A program made the position numbers and the translations under genes. 64,000 bases of DNA, from positions 530,060,971 through 530,124,970 of the forward strand of contig CM062297.1 in assembly GCA_031216915.1 (NCBI GenBank), read 5' to 3'. Below the pieces are notes generated by a model, which was not told the origin of the DNA, searched no databases, and saw only the letters and a list, made by a program, of their open reading frames with translations. The DNA is from Pictodentalium vernedei (taxonomy: Eukaryota > Mollusca > Scaphopoda > Dentaliida > Dentaliidae). This document shows positions 9,482-21,707 of this stretch, piece after piece (position 1 is the stretch's first letter; every line of letters starts with the position of its first letter).

Positions 9482-10609
9482 CTTTTGATATGTTTTAACA
9501 TATTAATAAGGCACACCTGAGTATTTGTGAGTCTGTCAGGAGTCTCAACAGCACAATCAGTGTCGCTGGTCTTGTGCTTAACAATATAAGGACCTGAATA
9601 TCTTGCTTGAAAAGCATTGCCCTTCACATGAGATAACACAAGCACCTTGTCCCCAAGTTTAAAAGTTCGCAATTTCGCCTTGTTATCATACCAGGTCTTC
9701 ATGTGACTCTGGGTTTTCTGTAAATGTATATTTGCCATTTCTCTGGCCTTGCGCAATTTTTCCTTGAACGTGGACACAAAGACCAGGAGAGAAATTTCAG
9801 GTGGCTCTTCTTTGAGCAATTTCTCCTTCAAAGCAGTGAGTGGACCCCCTCGCTGAGTGTCCAAACAATAATTCAAAAGGGCTGAAACCGAGAGATTCCT
9901 GTACTGTCTCACAGACTGCAAATAAGAGGAGATGTACTCCTTCATCCCAATCCTTCTCATTATCCTCCCCATAGGCCTTTATCATGGTATCCAATTTTCA
10001 TGAAGTTGTTCTAGAGCTCCTTGTCTTTCCGGATGGTAGGCACTTGATGTCTACTGCTTATTTTTGAGCTCATACATCACCTGCTGGAAAATGTTTGACA
10101 TAAAATTTGAGCCTTGGTCTGATTGCACTGACCTGGGTAGACCAAAAGTCATGAAAATTTTTATCAAGGCCTTAACTACAGTCTTAGTTTTAATATTCCT
10201 CAGAGGAATACCTCAGGAAATCGTGTAGAAGTACACATGATGGTAAGCAGATATTCATTTCCAGATCTTGTTATAGGTAATGGGCCAACACAATCAATAA
10301 TAATTCTACTAAATGGCTCCTCAAAAAAGGGATTGGTTGAAGGGGGCAGGAGAAATCTTCCAGTTGGGTTTCCCTACAATTTGACAGGTGTGGCACGCTT
10401 TACAAAATTCGGCAACATCCTGTCAAAGCTGAGACAGTAAAAACACTGCTAAGCATGACAACAGGGTTTTTTTCACTCCCAAATGACCAGCCATTGGATT
10501 TTCATGCGCCAGACTTATTATTTCATTCAAGTATTTAGTAGGGACAACTAATTGATAAATAATCTCCCAATCACTATGGGGGTACTTCTGGTTGTCGCCA
10601 TTTCCTCAT
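9385..10609 (-). pseudogene. Integrase of gypsy copy 1
   Basis: The C-terminal part is readable as SHMKTWYDNKAKLR, FKLGDKVLVLSHVKGNAFQA and RYSGPYIV (GPY/F chromatin-contact module). Upstream, GEDNEKDWDEGVHLLLFAV and SLGFSPFELLFG match the end of the catalytic core. The DDE core and zinc-binding N-terminus (10000-10609) align with copy 2 but are split by frameshifts. The start ATG overlaps the gag-protease stop as ATGA (10609-10606), as in copy 2. Confidence 0.82.
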
Positions 10610-12147
10610 GAGTACACCACATTTTTTAAATAACAGACAGGTGAGTTTTGGGCTTCATCATCTGTTAGAGCCTTTTCACGTGGCTCAGCAAGGTCAGCAT
10701 CACTTTCACGTTCCTGAATTAAAGAAGTCTGGGAAATGACATTTAAGGAGGTCCCCCATCACTGTAGTGGCCTCTTTACAATGCTTGGAGGAGTCATCAC
10801 ATTTATTCAAATATGTCTGAGACAAATCAATGTCTTCAGAATCAATAATCTTTTGACTGTTATTATCCTCAGCTTTACAATTCAAGTCAACACAGTTGAG
10901 GTTGTTATCAACCTCAGCTTTCTTTACCATGGACCGGGTCACAGCACATGCTAGAAAGGCAAGAGGAAAACACTCCTCCAAATTACTAATGTTTTCATTT
11001 GTCAGCTTTTCCACCGCTTGGGGTTCTACAGTGAATTTGTCACCAGCTAAGTCATTTCCCAATAAAAAGAAATACCTTTTACAGGTAGAGTAGGTCTGAT
11101 TCCTACTGTCACAGTCACATTTACTAAACTAGTTCTTCAATTTATTTTATGAAGTGGGACATTTAAATAGCTTGACTCAAAACCCGATACTAGAACTTGT
11201 GCCCCTGTAGCACTTTCTTCAGAAAATGGCAATATGCCTTCTATCATTAACGACTGAGTAGCCGCTGTGTCTCTCAGTATTTTTATTGATAAGGAACAGT
11301 GCTTATCCCCTGCGAGGGAAACAAAGCCTTCAGAAATAAATGGCTTATAATTTTCTGGAGCATCTCGCTTCATTGCATAATTTCCAGGGCATGGAGCACA
11401 GGCTAGGGCATTCTGTAAAGTGGAAGACTCATTTTTTTTTTCAACAGCCAGCAATCAGATAGTAAATGGGGATAAATTTCTAACAATAATTACAAGTTTT
11501 AGTTGAACTGTTGGGTCGTAATGGTGTAGGGCTGGCATTAGATGATTTATTATCATTAGAATTTTTATTAAATTTGGGCGGTGAAATGTTTGAAGAATTT
11601 GAAGGATGACTTTCATCTGAAATTGGTCTTGGTCCACTTTGGAAAGAATTCTTGTGGATCCAAAAATTTCAGGAGTTACGACTCATTTACGAGTTAAGGC
11701 ATAGCCTTCTGCTAATATTGCTGCTCTGTTTAAGGTGTTATTCATCCAGGTGGGCATTGTATGCAAATGTATCTTTCCTTTAAACTCTTTGATAAGCATC
11801 ATTTCCTTTAATTTTGAGAAATCTTTCTCTCTTTCTTTTGAATGGCACCACCTGTCAAATAAATTTTGTTTTTCCCTGGCAAATTCCACATGAGTTTGAT
11901 TTTCGTTTTTAGTGTAATTTCTGAATTTCTGCCTATAGGCCACTGGAACAAGTTCATATGCCTTAAGTATAGCCTCTTTAACAGTGTCATAATTATTGCG
12001 TTGCTCAGAAGATAGAGTAGAGTACATTTCTTGGGCCTTCCCTTTTAAAACATTTTGCAATAGCAAAGTCCAGAAATCCCTTGGCCATTCTAAACTTTTT
12101 GCCACTTTTTCAAAATGTGAAAAATACATAACTTCCTTTACTTGAAG
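10606..12147 (-). pseudogene. gag and protease of gypsy copy 1, N-terminus lost
   Basis: Successive minus-strand fragments give the capsid-like domain (YFSHFEKVAKSLEWPRDFW, then TVKEAILKAYELVPVAYRQK), a degraded nucleocapsid region, and an aspartic protease with ILRDTAATQSLMIEGILPF. The catalytic DTG seen in copy 2 is DTA here, so the protease would be inactive even without the frameshifts. The sequence stops inside the capsid domain at a G tract (12147-12160) where the 152-bp satellite begins. Confidence 0.85.
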
Positions 12148-12160
12148 GGGGGGGGGGGGG

Positions 12161-14650
12161 ATCCAAAACCTTCATGCGCGTCTACAGACCCTACTGCAAC
12201 ATTTGAGCATAGTTTTAGTATTTCGAATTACATACCCTAGAAGCCTTTCGCCGGAAAAGGTCTAATAAAGCACAAAAGTGGCAATGGTGGCACATCCACG
12301 TGGCACCCAAAAAATCTGAAACCTTCATGCACATTTACACATCCTACTGCAACATCTGAGCATGGCTTTAGCATTTCGAATTACATACCCTAGGAGCCTT
12401 CCACTGGAAACAGTCAAAGAAAATACGAAAGTGGCAACGGTGACACAGCCACATGGCACCTGAAAAATCTGAAACCTTTATGCGTATCTACAGACCCTAC
12501 TGCCACATTTGAGCATGCTTTCAACATTTTGAATTACATACCCTAGGAGCCTTTCGTCGGAAACGTCTAATAACACACGAAATTGGCAACGGTGGCACAG
12601 CCACGTGGCACCCGAAAAATCCGAAACCTTCGTGCGCATCTACAGACCCTACTCCAACATCTGAGCATGATTTTAGCATTTCGAATTACATACTCTAGGA
12701 GCCTTTCGCCGGAAACGGTCTAAGAAGACATGAAAGTGGCAACGTTGGCACCGCCACGTGGCACCTTAAAAACCGAAACCTTTGTGCGCATCTACAGATC
12801 CCACTGCAACATTTGAGCATGGTTTTAGCGTTTCGAATTACATACCCTAGGAGCCTTTCGCCGGAAACAGTATAAGAAAACATGAAAGTGGCAACGGGGG
12901 CACAGCCACGTGGCAACCGAAAAATCTGAAACCTTTGTGCGCATCTATAGCCCCTACTACAACATTTGAACATGTTTTTAGCATTTCGAATTACACACCC
13001 TAGGAGCCTTTCGCCGGAAACGGTCTAAGAAAACAAGAAAGTGGCAACGGTGGCACCGCCACGTGGCACCTTAAAAACCGAAACCTTTGTGCGCATCTAC
13101 AGACCCCACTGCAACATTTGAGCATGGTTTTAGCGTTTCGAATTACATACTCTAGAAGCCTTTCGCCGGAAATGGTCTAAGAAAACACGAAAGTGGCAAC
13201 GGTGGCACAGCCACGTGGCACCCAAAAAATCCAAAACCTTCGGGCACATCTACAGACCCTACTGCAACATCTGAGCATGGTTTTAGCGTTTCGAATTACA
13301 TACCCTAGGAGCCTTTCGCCGGAAACGGTATAAGAAAGCACGAAAGTGGCAACGGTGGCACCGCCACGTGGCACCTGAAAATCCTAAACCTTCGTGAGCA
13401 TCTACAGACCCTACTCCAACATTTGAGCATGGTTTTAGCATTTCGAATTACATACCCTAGGAGCCTTTTGCTGGAAACGGTCTAAGAAAACACGAAAGTG
13501 GCAACGGTGGCACAGCCAAGTGGGACCTCAAAAATCTGAAACCTTCGTGCGCATCTACAAACCCTACTGCAACATCTGAGCATGCTTTTAGCGTCACAGC
13601 CACGTGGCAGCTGAAAAATCCGAAACCTTCATGCGCATCTACAGACCCCTCTGCAACATTTGAGCATAGTTTTAGCGTTTCGAATTACATACCCTAGGAG
13701 CCTTTCGCCGGAAACAGTATAAGAAAACATGAAAGTGGCAACGGGGGCACAGCCACGTGGCAACCGAAAAATCTGAAACCTTTGTGCGCATCTATAGCCC
13801 CTACTACAACATTTGAGCATGTTTTTAGCATTTCGAATTACACACCCTAGGAGCCTTTCGCCAGAAACGGTCTAAGAAAACAAGAAAGTGGCAACGGTGG
13901 CACCGCCACGTGGAACCTTAAAAACCGAAACCTTTGTGCGCATCTACAGACCCCACTGCAACATTTGAGCATGGTTTTAGCGTTTCGAATTACATACTCT
14001 AGAAGCCTTTCGCCGGAAATGGTCTAAGAAAACACGAAAGTGGCAACGGTGGCACAGCCACGTGGCACTCAAAAAATCCAAAACCTTCGTGCACATCTAC
14101 AGACCCTACTGCAACATCTGAGCATGGTTTTAGCGTTTCGAATTACATACCCTAGGAGCCTTTCGCCGGAAACGGTATAAGAAAGCACGAAAGTGGCAAC
14201 GGTGGCACCGCCACGTGGCACCTGAAAATCCTAAACCTTCGTGAGCATCTACAGACCCTACTCCAACATTTGAGCATGGTTTTAGCATTTCGAATTACAT
14301 ACCCTAGGAGCCTTTTGCTGGAAACGGTCTAAGAAAACACGAAAGTGGCAACGGTGGCACAGCCAAGTGGGACCTCAAAAATCTGAAACCTTCGTGCGCA
14401 TCTACAGACCCTACTGCAACATCTGAGCATGCTTTTAGCGTCACAGCCACGTGGCAGCTGAAAAATCCGAAACCTTCATGCGCATCTACAGACCCCTCTG
14501 CAACATTTGAGCATGGTTTTAGCGTTTCGAATTACATACCCTAGGAGCCTTTCGCTGGAAACGGTCTAAGAAAACACGAAAGTGGCAACGGTGGCACAGC
14601 CACATGGCACCTGAAAAATCTGAAACCTTCGTGCACATCTACAGGTCATT
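12161..14650. repeat. 152-bp tandem satellite, about 16 units
   Basis: A unit of about 152 bp repeats from GAAACCTTCATGCGC-like start to start (about 12167, 12319, 12472, 12623, 12776, 12929, 13079, 13231, 13384...). Conserved landmarks in each unit are TTTCGAATTACATACCCTAG, GAGCCTTTCGCCGGAAACGG, GTGGCAACGGTGGCACAGCC and a CCACGTGG palindrome. The period is not a multiple of three, so the open frames within it are accidental. Confidence 0.92.
12864..14558. repeat. 847-bp higher-order duplication within the satellite
   Basis: Rare variants recur at an offset of exactly 847 bp: the GAAACAGTATAAGAAAACAT variant at 12864 and 13711, and a truncated monomer in which TTTTAGCG joins directly to TCACAGCCACG at 13591 and 14438. 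847 is five full 152-bp units plus about 87 bp, which fits a block containing one truncated monomer. The two blocks are nearly identical while neighbouring monomers differ more, so the block duplicated recently. Confidence 0.88.
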
Positions 14651-14925
14651 TAGCAATACCCTAGTGCAGTTATAGAACTCTGAATTACGTAGGTTGGGAT
14701 TATTTAAAAAAAAAGTGAAAAATTAGCGCATTTTTCAGGTGGTTCCACAGAAGCCACCTGGTGGCGCAAAACTTTAAAGGTGGTATTTTTGAATTGCACA
14801 GACCCTATTGAACAACTGTAGAAAGTTACAGCGTTTCGAATTACAGAACCGGATGTACGGACGTACGGAAGTACGGACGGAGATCACGACAATATCCCCG
14901 CATTTTTTAAAATGCGGGGCTAATA
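14651..14925. repeat. Satellite-associated tail with GTACGGAC motifs and terminal hairpin
   Basis: Diverged satellite sequence leads into overlapping ACGGACGTACGGAAGTACGG motifs (14855-14880) and a perfect hairpin at 14896-14919 (11-bp stem CCCCGCATTTT, 2-nt loop), followed at once by CTAA. A short hairpin before CTRR resembles a Helitron-type 3' end, so array plus tail may be one non-autonomous rolling-circle element. This is suggestive only. Confidence 0.5.
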
Positions 14926-16901
14926 ACAGTATATTTTCAGAAGACTTTCCAGCTTGAAACAGCAAAATATAACAAACGACATCTGATTTTGCTAACTTGC
15001 TTTTCAGATCAACGGGACATCCACTCTTTCTGCCAGGGTGATGTCTCATTAAAAAGCCCAGAGATCCATATATATAGATATTTACCATTGGCTTGGGAAC
15101 GTTTATTCTACCACACTAGTATATATCATTTCATCAAATTATGACAAAGTTTATTGGATATGTTAAGACAACGAGTTCCAAATGCACGGCCTCTGGATGT
15201 GCTGTACTCATTGTCTGAACCTATCCAAAATAGAAATATGTCAAAAAAGAGTGACAAGAATTTACGTGAGGATTAATCTTCAAACTTCGAATAGCTCAAC
15301 AACTTCATTTTTTTCCGAAAATGTTAAAGTTAACTTCTCTCAGCCTTTCTAACAGAAATATGTAGATCTTCAGTCGTTTTGAAGTAAAAACAATGAAACA
15401 ACTAATACAACTTAAATAGCCTTTCTAGTCAGGGTGGGTGGGGGGGACCAAAAATTTGCGAGACGTTATGTGTGGGGTGGGTGGGTCTCATGGGTGCGTT
15501 AAAATGTGCATTCTCAAATTATGCATTTTTTAAAATAATTTTCTGCAATATATCAGAGTATTATTATTATGTTCCAAACCGCTGAGATAATACTGTAAAT
15601 CAACCCCAATAGGTTAACAGCAACACGGGGAGCCTTTATAAGTGTTAATATGAGCTGAAATCTGTGCAAATGTCACAAATAATACATGTTGGTGGTGGGG
15701 TGGGTGTCTGGTTCTCGGTGTAGAAAATATGCCGGACAGTCTTTTGGAAAAATTCTTTACAATGCATCAGATACAACATGAATTAATGTAAAAATGTGCG
15801 AGTATCAACTAATATTCTATTCACTTCAAGGGCTTCACTTATTCACTCAAATGTTAAAAAGGATATTTGAGAATATTTTCTGTTCTTCACTCGTTGTCAT
15901 TGCTTTGGTATTATGACGGAGAAGGAGTGCTAGTGAATTGATTTTGACAACTGCCCTCAACTTGGTTAACAGTTCCAACAAGCTTTCAAATTTCAAATAT
16001 TGTTGCATGACCTATTGTGTACTAAGACATTACCACATGTGTCATTGGTTACTTTAGACTTTGGAAAATTGACAAATATCATTTTTAACTGATTTTTAAT
16101 TGAGAATTAGGCAAAAATAAACAAAAAATAAATACACCATACCAACAAGGTTAGTACTTGGGGTCACTTATGGAATGAAACATGCAGACTCCTGCCAGAA
16201 TCAAGTAAAAAATAAATAAATGGATGAGAATGGATTGAATTTTTTGTCATTTTTAGCTTACTCCCCTGGTACAAATCAGGGGAATAATTTAAACATATTT
16301 TAATTACGTCAAATCAGGGGAATGGGTTTGGGCATATCTTAGGCCATCATTCATACTTTCATGGACATTGAGCTGTTCTGGGTGAATTTTTTAAGTTTTC
16401 TGAAGCCCCATTTTGCATACCGGAAGGGAAACTAGCCTTTCTTGATAATAGAAAGTGGTAACATGTCCCTGGAATCACTGGTGGAATCAAACTAATCAGC
16501 GAACTATACTTCTTTCCATACCTATTATGATATTTGTCAAAGCAATTCGTAATTTCAATGGGAAAGCGGGGGCGGGTGTTAGAAAATGGCAGTATAAAAA
16601 TTGCACAAGGTGGTGAGTGGGTGTAAAAAGGTCTAAACCGAAAAATGGGACATAACGTCTGCAAATTTTCTACTGACCACATACCCCCCCACCCCACACA
16701 CCCCCACCCCCACCCCCGTTCTAGCTATTATAAAATTCACTCACAAAAATAAAGCTACTGAACCAAGCAAGCACTTTAGTTTGCATTGTTTTGTCATTGC
16801 TTCGAAGACAATTTAGTGCTGTAAATGCTGTAAGAGACTGGTAATGTCTTCAATACTAATTAAAAAGGAGCTTGAATGTGACATTTCAATCATTTTCCTA
16901 G
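14926..16901. other. Intergenic DNA, no gene or complete element recognised
   Basis: AT-rich DNA with G-rich patches (15428-15450, 15690-15710) and a C/A-rich microsatellite at 16684-16718. Short open frames on both strands show no domain motif. Confidence 0.5.
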
Positions 16902-16903
16902 TA

Positions 16904-18417
16904 TACTATTAAAAAAAAAGTAGGGGATATCCAAACTGATGCTGATATATTTGGAAAATGGTATTGGATAGGCGTGATTGGACACATCAATAGGTTACCA
17001 AGTTTAGTGATCATGAATGTTACCGACCCACGAAAACTTCGTGCAGGTGTTTTGCACGAGCGTCGCGTAAAGGTCTGTGGGGAACGTTTTGAAATTTTAA
17101 TTAGTACTGGACAGGCTTTTCGGGGGCCCATCGTTCTTTTATTGGTATAAACTCGTTTATCAATAGTTTCTGGTCGAAACGTAACTTTTGAGGTATGCGA
17201 AGACGGACACGCGACGAACGTTTACGTGCCGTTGGCATGTTGGAAGCTGGCAACAGAAGACTACAGGGGTTCAAATTCTCAACGTTACTCAATTGATGAT
17301 TAGCAGGTTGTGATAAGGCTACCGTCAGGCAGGCAATGTTGATGACTTCGGTCTGGTCGTCCAAGGGCGACAACTGCAGCAGATACACCGAGCGACAGAT
17401 GTGCTAGTCGGTGGTCAGACTATCCGAAATCGCCAACTCAGCTGGAGTTTTTACGCTCGACGGCCGCGAATAATTCCACCTTTGACTGAAAGTCACATCG
17501 CAGCAAGGCGTAATTGGGGTGGAGCACAACAGCGCTGGGACAATCGTTGGTAGAGCAACGTCATGTTTTCTGATGAATCGAGGCTCACTTTCGACTTCCA
17601 CGGGCAGACGAAATAGAGTGAGTGTGGCGGCGGCGGAACGAACGATACCATGACGTAACCATTAGGCAGCACGATCGTTTTGTTGGTGGATCGGTTATGG
17701 TGTGGAGTGCAAAACCATGACAAGCAGAACAACATTCCATGTCATCCAAGGCCGTGTCACAGGGCAGTACTAGCGTGACAACATGTTAGCAGCTCAGCTC
17801 ATGTGGTGCCATTTGCGCGACATCATGGACGTCGATTCATTTTCCAAGATGACAATGCAAGAGCACACAGGGCCCGTGTCGCTACAGAGACCATGACCAT
17901 GACAAACAGAACAGCATTACATGTCATCCATGGGCGTGTCACAGGTCAGTTCCTCCAGGAGCAGAACATCACTACACTGTCTTGGTCAGCACTAAGTCCA
18001 GACCTTTCACTAATCGAGCACGTTTGGGATATGCTTGGCAGGCACCTACGACAACGCCAACAGCCCCCTACCAATGCCCAGGAACTCGCCTCTGCACTGC
18101 AGGAAAAATGGAAAAACATCAGTCAAGCTGATATTGGACGTTTGGTGGGGAGTATGCCGCGTCGGATCCGCGCTTGTCTCGCGAACCGAGGAGCATTTAC
18201 AAGGTATTGAGGTCTTGGACTGAATGTGGTAAATCCTCTGACTGACCGTCCATGTCTTCAGTGCGCGGATTGTGTGCTTGTCAGACATCCAACTATCGCT
18301 GAAATCATTCACCAGATGTCACAGTGCAATGCCTGAATTGTCTTTTTGGTGAACTAATATAAATATATTTCTACATATATCTCACTTTTATCAAACATCC
18401 CCTTTTTTAGACTAGTA
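16904..18417 (+). mobile_element. Tc1-like DNA transposon, 1514 bp, full length but inactive
   Basis: Inverted ends: TACTATTAAAAAAAAAGTAG then GGGATA at the left, and as reverse complement TACTAGTCTAAAAAAGGGGA then TG at the right. It is flanked by TA duplications (16902-16903 and 18418-18419). The ends belong to the same type as those of the Tc1 insertion at 7529-8619. It contains one transposase pseudogene in plus orientation. Confidence 0.88.
17195..18210 (+). pseudogene. Tc1-like transposase, frameshifted, with internal duplication in the catalytic domain
   Basis: The length (~338 codons) equals a complete Tc1 transposase. It starts MRRRTRDERLRAVGMLEAGN at 17195. Later frames give HTH remnants, FSDESRL (first catalytic Asp), FQDDNARAHRARV (second) and ALSPDLSLIEHVWD (Glu). 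Multiple frameshifts and stops lie before 17800; the last 135 codons are open. A block of about 51 bp (17717-17767) is repeated at 17899-17949, between the second Asp and the Glu. It stretches their spacing to about 54 residues, where 34 is the family norm, and by itself should inactivate the enzyme. Confidence 0.87.
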
Positions 18418-18419
18418 TA

Positions 18420-18786
18420 GTTGGAAAACTCATCCATGCTTTGAAATCAATAGATGGTAAAGGTGATAGTTTGGAAAAATGAGCTGAAATGTAAAACTAA
18501 CCCCTTTTATAATGTAATCTATGTTGATTACGACATATACTACAATGATATTACTCATTCGGGAGCATTCGGGAGCATTTGGGACTTTATTTTCCAAGGA
18601 AGACAAGTTTTAGAGTTCTAAGGAGTGGGTCTCCAAAAATCGAGAGTAAACTCTTTGTGCATAAGGGTGGGGTGTGGGGGGGGGGGGGGTAGGTCGCGCA
18701 CAAATTTTAGCATACCTTCCTGCATTTTTTACTGCCCGCCTCTTGTTCCGGCCGTTTTTTTTTTAATTTCGGTGTGGGGTTAAATA
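18420..18786. other. Intergenic DNA, nothing recognised
   Basis: Holds a doubled CATTCGGGAG and a G tract at 18677-18688. No gene seen. Confidence 0.45.
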
Positions 18787-19405
18787 TTATGCTGCAGTGT
18801 GAATACAAATGCCACGTGACATCACTTCAACTATTCCTCCAAAAGCTTGCTTTAAATTTCTTGGAAGAAGATGTATTGAAGTTGCTTTACTTTTCATCCT
18901 CTGGTATATTTTATTTGCAGATTCTCCACACCGAGCCCGCTCATATATTTTGTCGATGACAGATGGACAGGTCCGTGTGTATTCTATAGGTGGGTTCTGC
19001 ACCAAACAACCTTTCAAATGGTACATTTTGATCATTAATGTACTGCACTAATATGAAACGCCCATTCGGGGCAAGCTGGTACTCCACTTTTATGGACAAC
19101 GGTGAACAACTATGCTTTCCACCAGGCATTTTGATATGAAACACAGTTTTTCTTATAATTTGGCTAGGTGGAGGCACTTTCCTAGACCCAGTGCTTTCCC
19201 ACTTATACGCATCACAACGCCAATCGTGTACCTTAGAGAATGTTGTGGAATCAAACACAAACACGTCACCACAACATGGCCTTGTCGAAATAAGGTCCAT
19301 ATTTGGGCTACTGAGAATAGCTAAAACTTCGTGTAGATTGGGGCGATCGTCCGAGATCATGTACAGCTTAGAATCGCTTCCTCCACCACGCAACTGACAT
19401 CTCAT
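18787..19405 (-). pseudogene. Transposon-associated ORF fragment with a DWRCDxYxW domain, split by a frameshift
   Basis: The first frame (19405-18941) contains YMISDDRPNLHEVLAIL, GDVFVFDSTTFSKVHDWRCD, YKWESTGSRKVP and KTVFHI. The second (19035-18787) contains RTCPSVIDKIYERARCGESA, NKIYQRM and PRNLKQA. The order and wording match a repeated family of uncharacterised mollusc, cnidarian and brachiopod proteins, often placed with MULE-type transposases; this is recalled, not searched. A frameshift lies in the 18941-19035 overlap. No catalytic transposase domain is visible, so it is a decayed N-terminal fragment of unknown function. Confidence 0.45.
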
Positions 19406-19480
19406 CTGAGATTGTCCATATAGATATATTTATAAAAATACTGGGACTTACTATGTCCCACCACAAAGGAAGACATTGTG

Positions 19481-20050
19481 GTATTATGATTTGGGATGAA
19501 TGAATGAAAGGTTTTAGCGCGCCGAAGGCGCGCAGGGACAATGTGGGATTTACAAATCCCTGGCGACCTGGTTAGCCTTATTTTATTTCACTTGGTTCAC
19601 ACAGGCCTAGCTTTCCTATTGACTCAAATGGGGTCTGAGGGGGTATGCACGCGGTTAGAATTCCCGGCAGTTTGTGTTGGAGTGATAGATTGTCAAAAAT
19701 CAATCCCTCAACTCCATTAAGACTATTAGAGAGTGGGCTCTATTCGGTTCCAGCTTGGCGATGGTAGAGGTTTGAGACCCACCATGGTGGCGAGCCAGAA
19801 TATAATGTTGTGCGAAGGCAAATTTAAGGGAAGAAGAAAAAAGAACCAAACAGCAACGCCGGTTTGGTAGCGGCCCCGATTTATGACCATAGCGGTTACA
19901 AAAACGGAGTGGAGAAAGCTCCAACATTTTAGTTTGAAAAACCGGGAGTCATCCATCAAGCATTCTGGGAGATAGGATGCCGTATGTGATTATGAAGTAT
20001 CTGGTTATCCTTCGGGAATTCCAAATGCCCCCCCCCCCCCCCCCCCCCCC
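19481..20050 (+). repeat. Dispersed repeat K, copy 1
   Basis: Begins with GAATGAATGAAAGGTTTTAG, followed by a perfect GCGCGCC-GAA-GGCGCGC hairpin (19517-19533), and ends in a poly-C tract of about 20. It is shared over about 550 bp with 26543-27144 and in part with 23343-23560. A GGTTTGAGACCC segment (near 19769) loosely resembles a tRNA B box, so a SINE origin is possible but unproven. Confidence 0.8.
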
Positions 20051-20219
20051 TTAAAAGGGCTGTTTGCTGGCAAGATTGTTTCAATCCTTGCCTTGGTCTT
20101 GTTAGGTTTTCTGCACATCTTTGCATGAGGATTGTTTCAATCCCTCATAGTTTGTCATTCGGTTTGGTCGTGTGTCTGATGAGATAGAGGAGGTAGAAAA
20201 GATAGAGAGCTGGAAATTA

Positions 20220-20263
20220 GAGCAATTCGGTTTTTAATTTACTAATTAAAAACCGAATTGCTC
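20220..20263. repeat. Perfect 20-bp stem hairpin with 4-nt loop
   Basis: GAGCAATTCGGTTTTTAATT, loop TACT, then the exact reverse complement. Probably the tip of a small foldback element. Confidence 0.95.
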
Positions 20264-20749
20264 CTTTTGGATGGGGAAGCCAGCATTTTTTCCTCGAGAT
20301 TTATATCTCAGGGAGGGGAGACCCGGCAGCAGGTGGAGATTTTCCTCGCTGTTTGCAACTCCCACTGGTAACAGAGGCAAGCTTTCGTGCGTATCGTGTC
20401 ACCCGCAGCCAGTTCTAAATTTATGTCACAGAATGCCTGGCTCACCCCATCGCAATGATGTAATCTTTAACACTTTCGATAGACACGCCCCAGATTATTT
20501 ACTTTTCCTATTGAGGACGCGATGCGCATTGAGTTCTATTATTAATTCGCTGTCTTGAAGTCTATTTAGAGTTTTGCTTTGAAGATCTTTTAAGCGCATT
20601 GCTATAGTGTCTATTTTTGCTTTGGTTTGGGATAGACTCCATGAACTTCCATATATACTCTAAATATTATAACATCATGCGTTTCATAAGTTACATCAAG
20701 GTGTCTTTTGTTGAGAGTTGAAAGACCGCCGCCGCCTCACTTCACAACC

Positions 20750-20780
<31 letters not shown>

Positions 20781-21707
20781 CAACACAAACACACACACCA
20801 CATCTCAGCTTTTTTTTTTTTTTTTTTTTTTTTTCCATCGGTTGAAAAAACACCCAATTTACACGAAATGTTACCCAAAACTAAAATAACACCAGACAAG
20901 CTGTCCGACGCAAAATTATCAAGAGGCAACTGAAAGCATTCGTTTTGCAGTTGTTTTTTTTTCATTACTTTGAAATAAACCGATTGGAAGATATCCCAAG
21001 CTGAAAAAAGATCATACGATATTTTCCAGCAACTCAACCTTCCACATGTTTATTAGGGAAAGGGTTGGTGGCGGGGTGGATTCCTCACCAGCAATTCAAA
21101 TGCTGATTTACACTGTTTATTTAACTTTATATGGGCCCTTTTATGATGTGGTCGCTATAGGGCCTCCCCAATCTCCGGTTCAGATTAACACTGAATGACA
21201 CTGACCACTAAACCATGGCATTCTCTAAATACAATATCAACGGTGGCTCCAGTGGCAGAGCGAAGATCCCCAATCGAAGGCCTGGGTGAGAGTTAAAAAC
21301 AATAAGTGACAGTTTACATTTGGGAGCCGCCCAACCCGCCCCACCAAAGGGAAAAAGTTTCTAGACTCTGGGGGAGATCGATCCTGGTGCCTCCTGAAGA
21401 AAGGTAGGGGTTAAAAATAGTATGTGACAGTTTGCATTTTTTTGGGGGGTGGGAGGGGCAAACCCCACAACGACCTCCCAAATATCATGATCATGACCCC
21501 CCCCCCCCCAAAAAAAAAATGGCTACCCCCCCCCCCCCCCCCCCGCGGTTTAATGTGAGTTTAAATGAGTTTAAATACCTTTATTACAACTAACAACAGA
21601 AATAAATACCGTGTAATATAAAATATACACAATACAAAATACATTTACACTTCATATATACTGGCACACAACCTCAAAAATCTAGATGTAGTTATATCAT
21701 TCTCTTT
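20264..21707. other. Intergenic DNA with microsatellites, no gene seen
   Basis: A compound microsatellite (CCA)n-(CAA)n-(CA)n-T(26) lies at 20745-20835. Poly-C and poly-A tracts lie at 21496-21544. The rest is unassigned. Confidence 0.5.

Larger units (their letters stand above)
5642..12147 (-). mobile_element. Ty3/gypsy retrotransposon copy 1 with Gmr1-like order (gag-PR-IN-RT-RH), decayed and 5' truncated
   Basis: Reading the minus strand: gag and protease (12147-10606), integrase (to about 9400), reverse transcriptase (to 8622), RNase H (7528-6998), then one LTR (6702-5642). Integrase precedes RT, the reverse of ordinary Ty3/gypsy and the hallmark of the Gmr1-like group. All reading frames carry frameshifts or stops. 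The 5' LTR and gag N-terminus are missing because the element stops in a G run at 12147-12160, where a satellite begins. A Tc1-like transposon (7529-8619) interrupts it. It is clearly related to the younger copy at 35887-42532. Confidence 0.88.

Noticed and set aside
12695..14088. Repeated Cys-rich open frames (KCCSRGYRCAQRF type) on the minus strand
   Set aside because: They are translations of the 152-bp satellite; the period is not divisible by three, so frames change every unit.
20718..21037. Proline/threonine/histidine-rich open frames on both strands
   Set aside because: Products of the (CCA)n-(CAA)n-(CA)n-T microsatellite.
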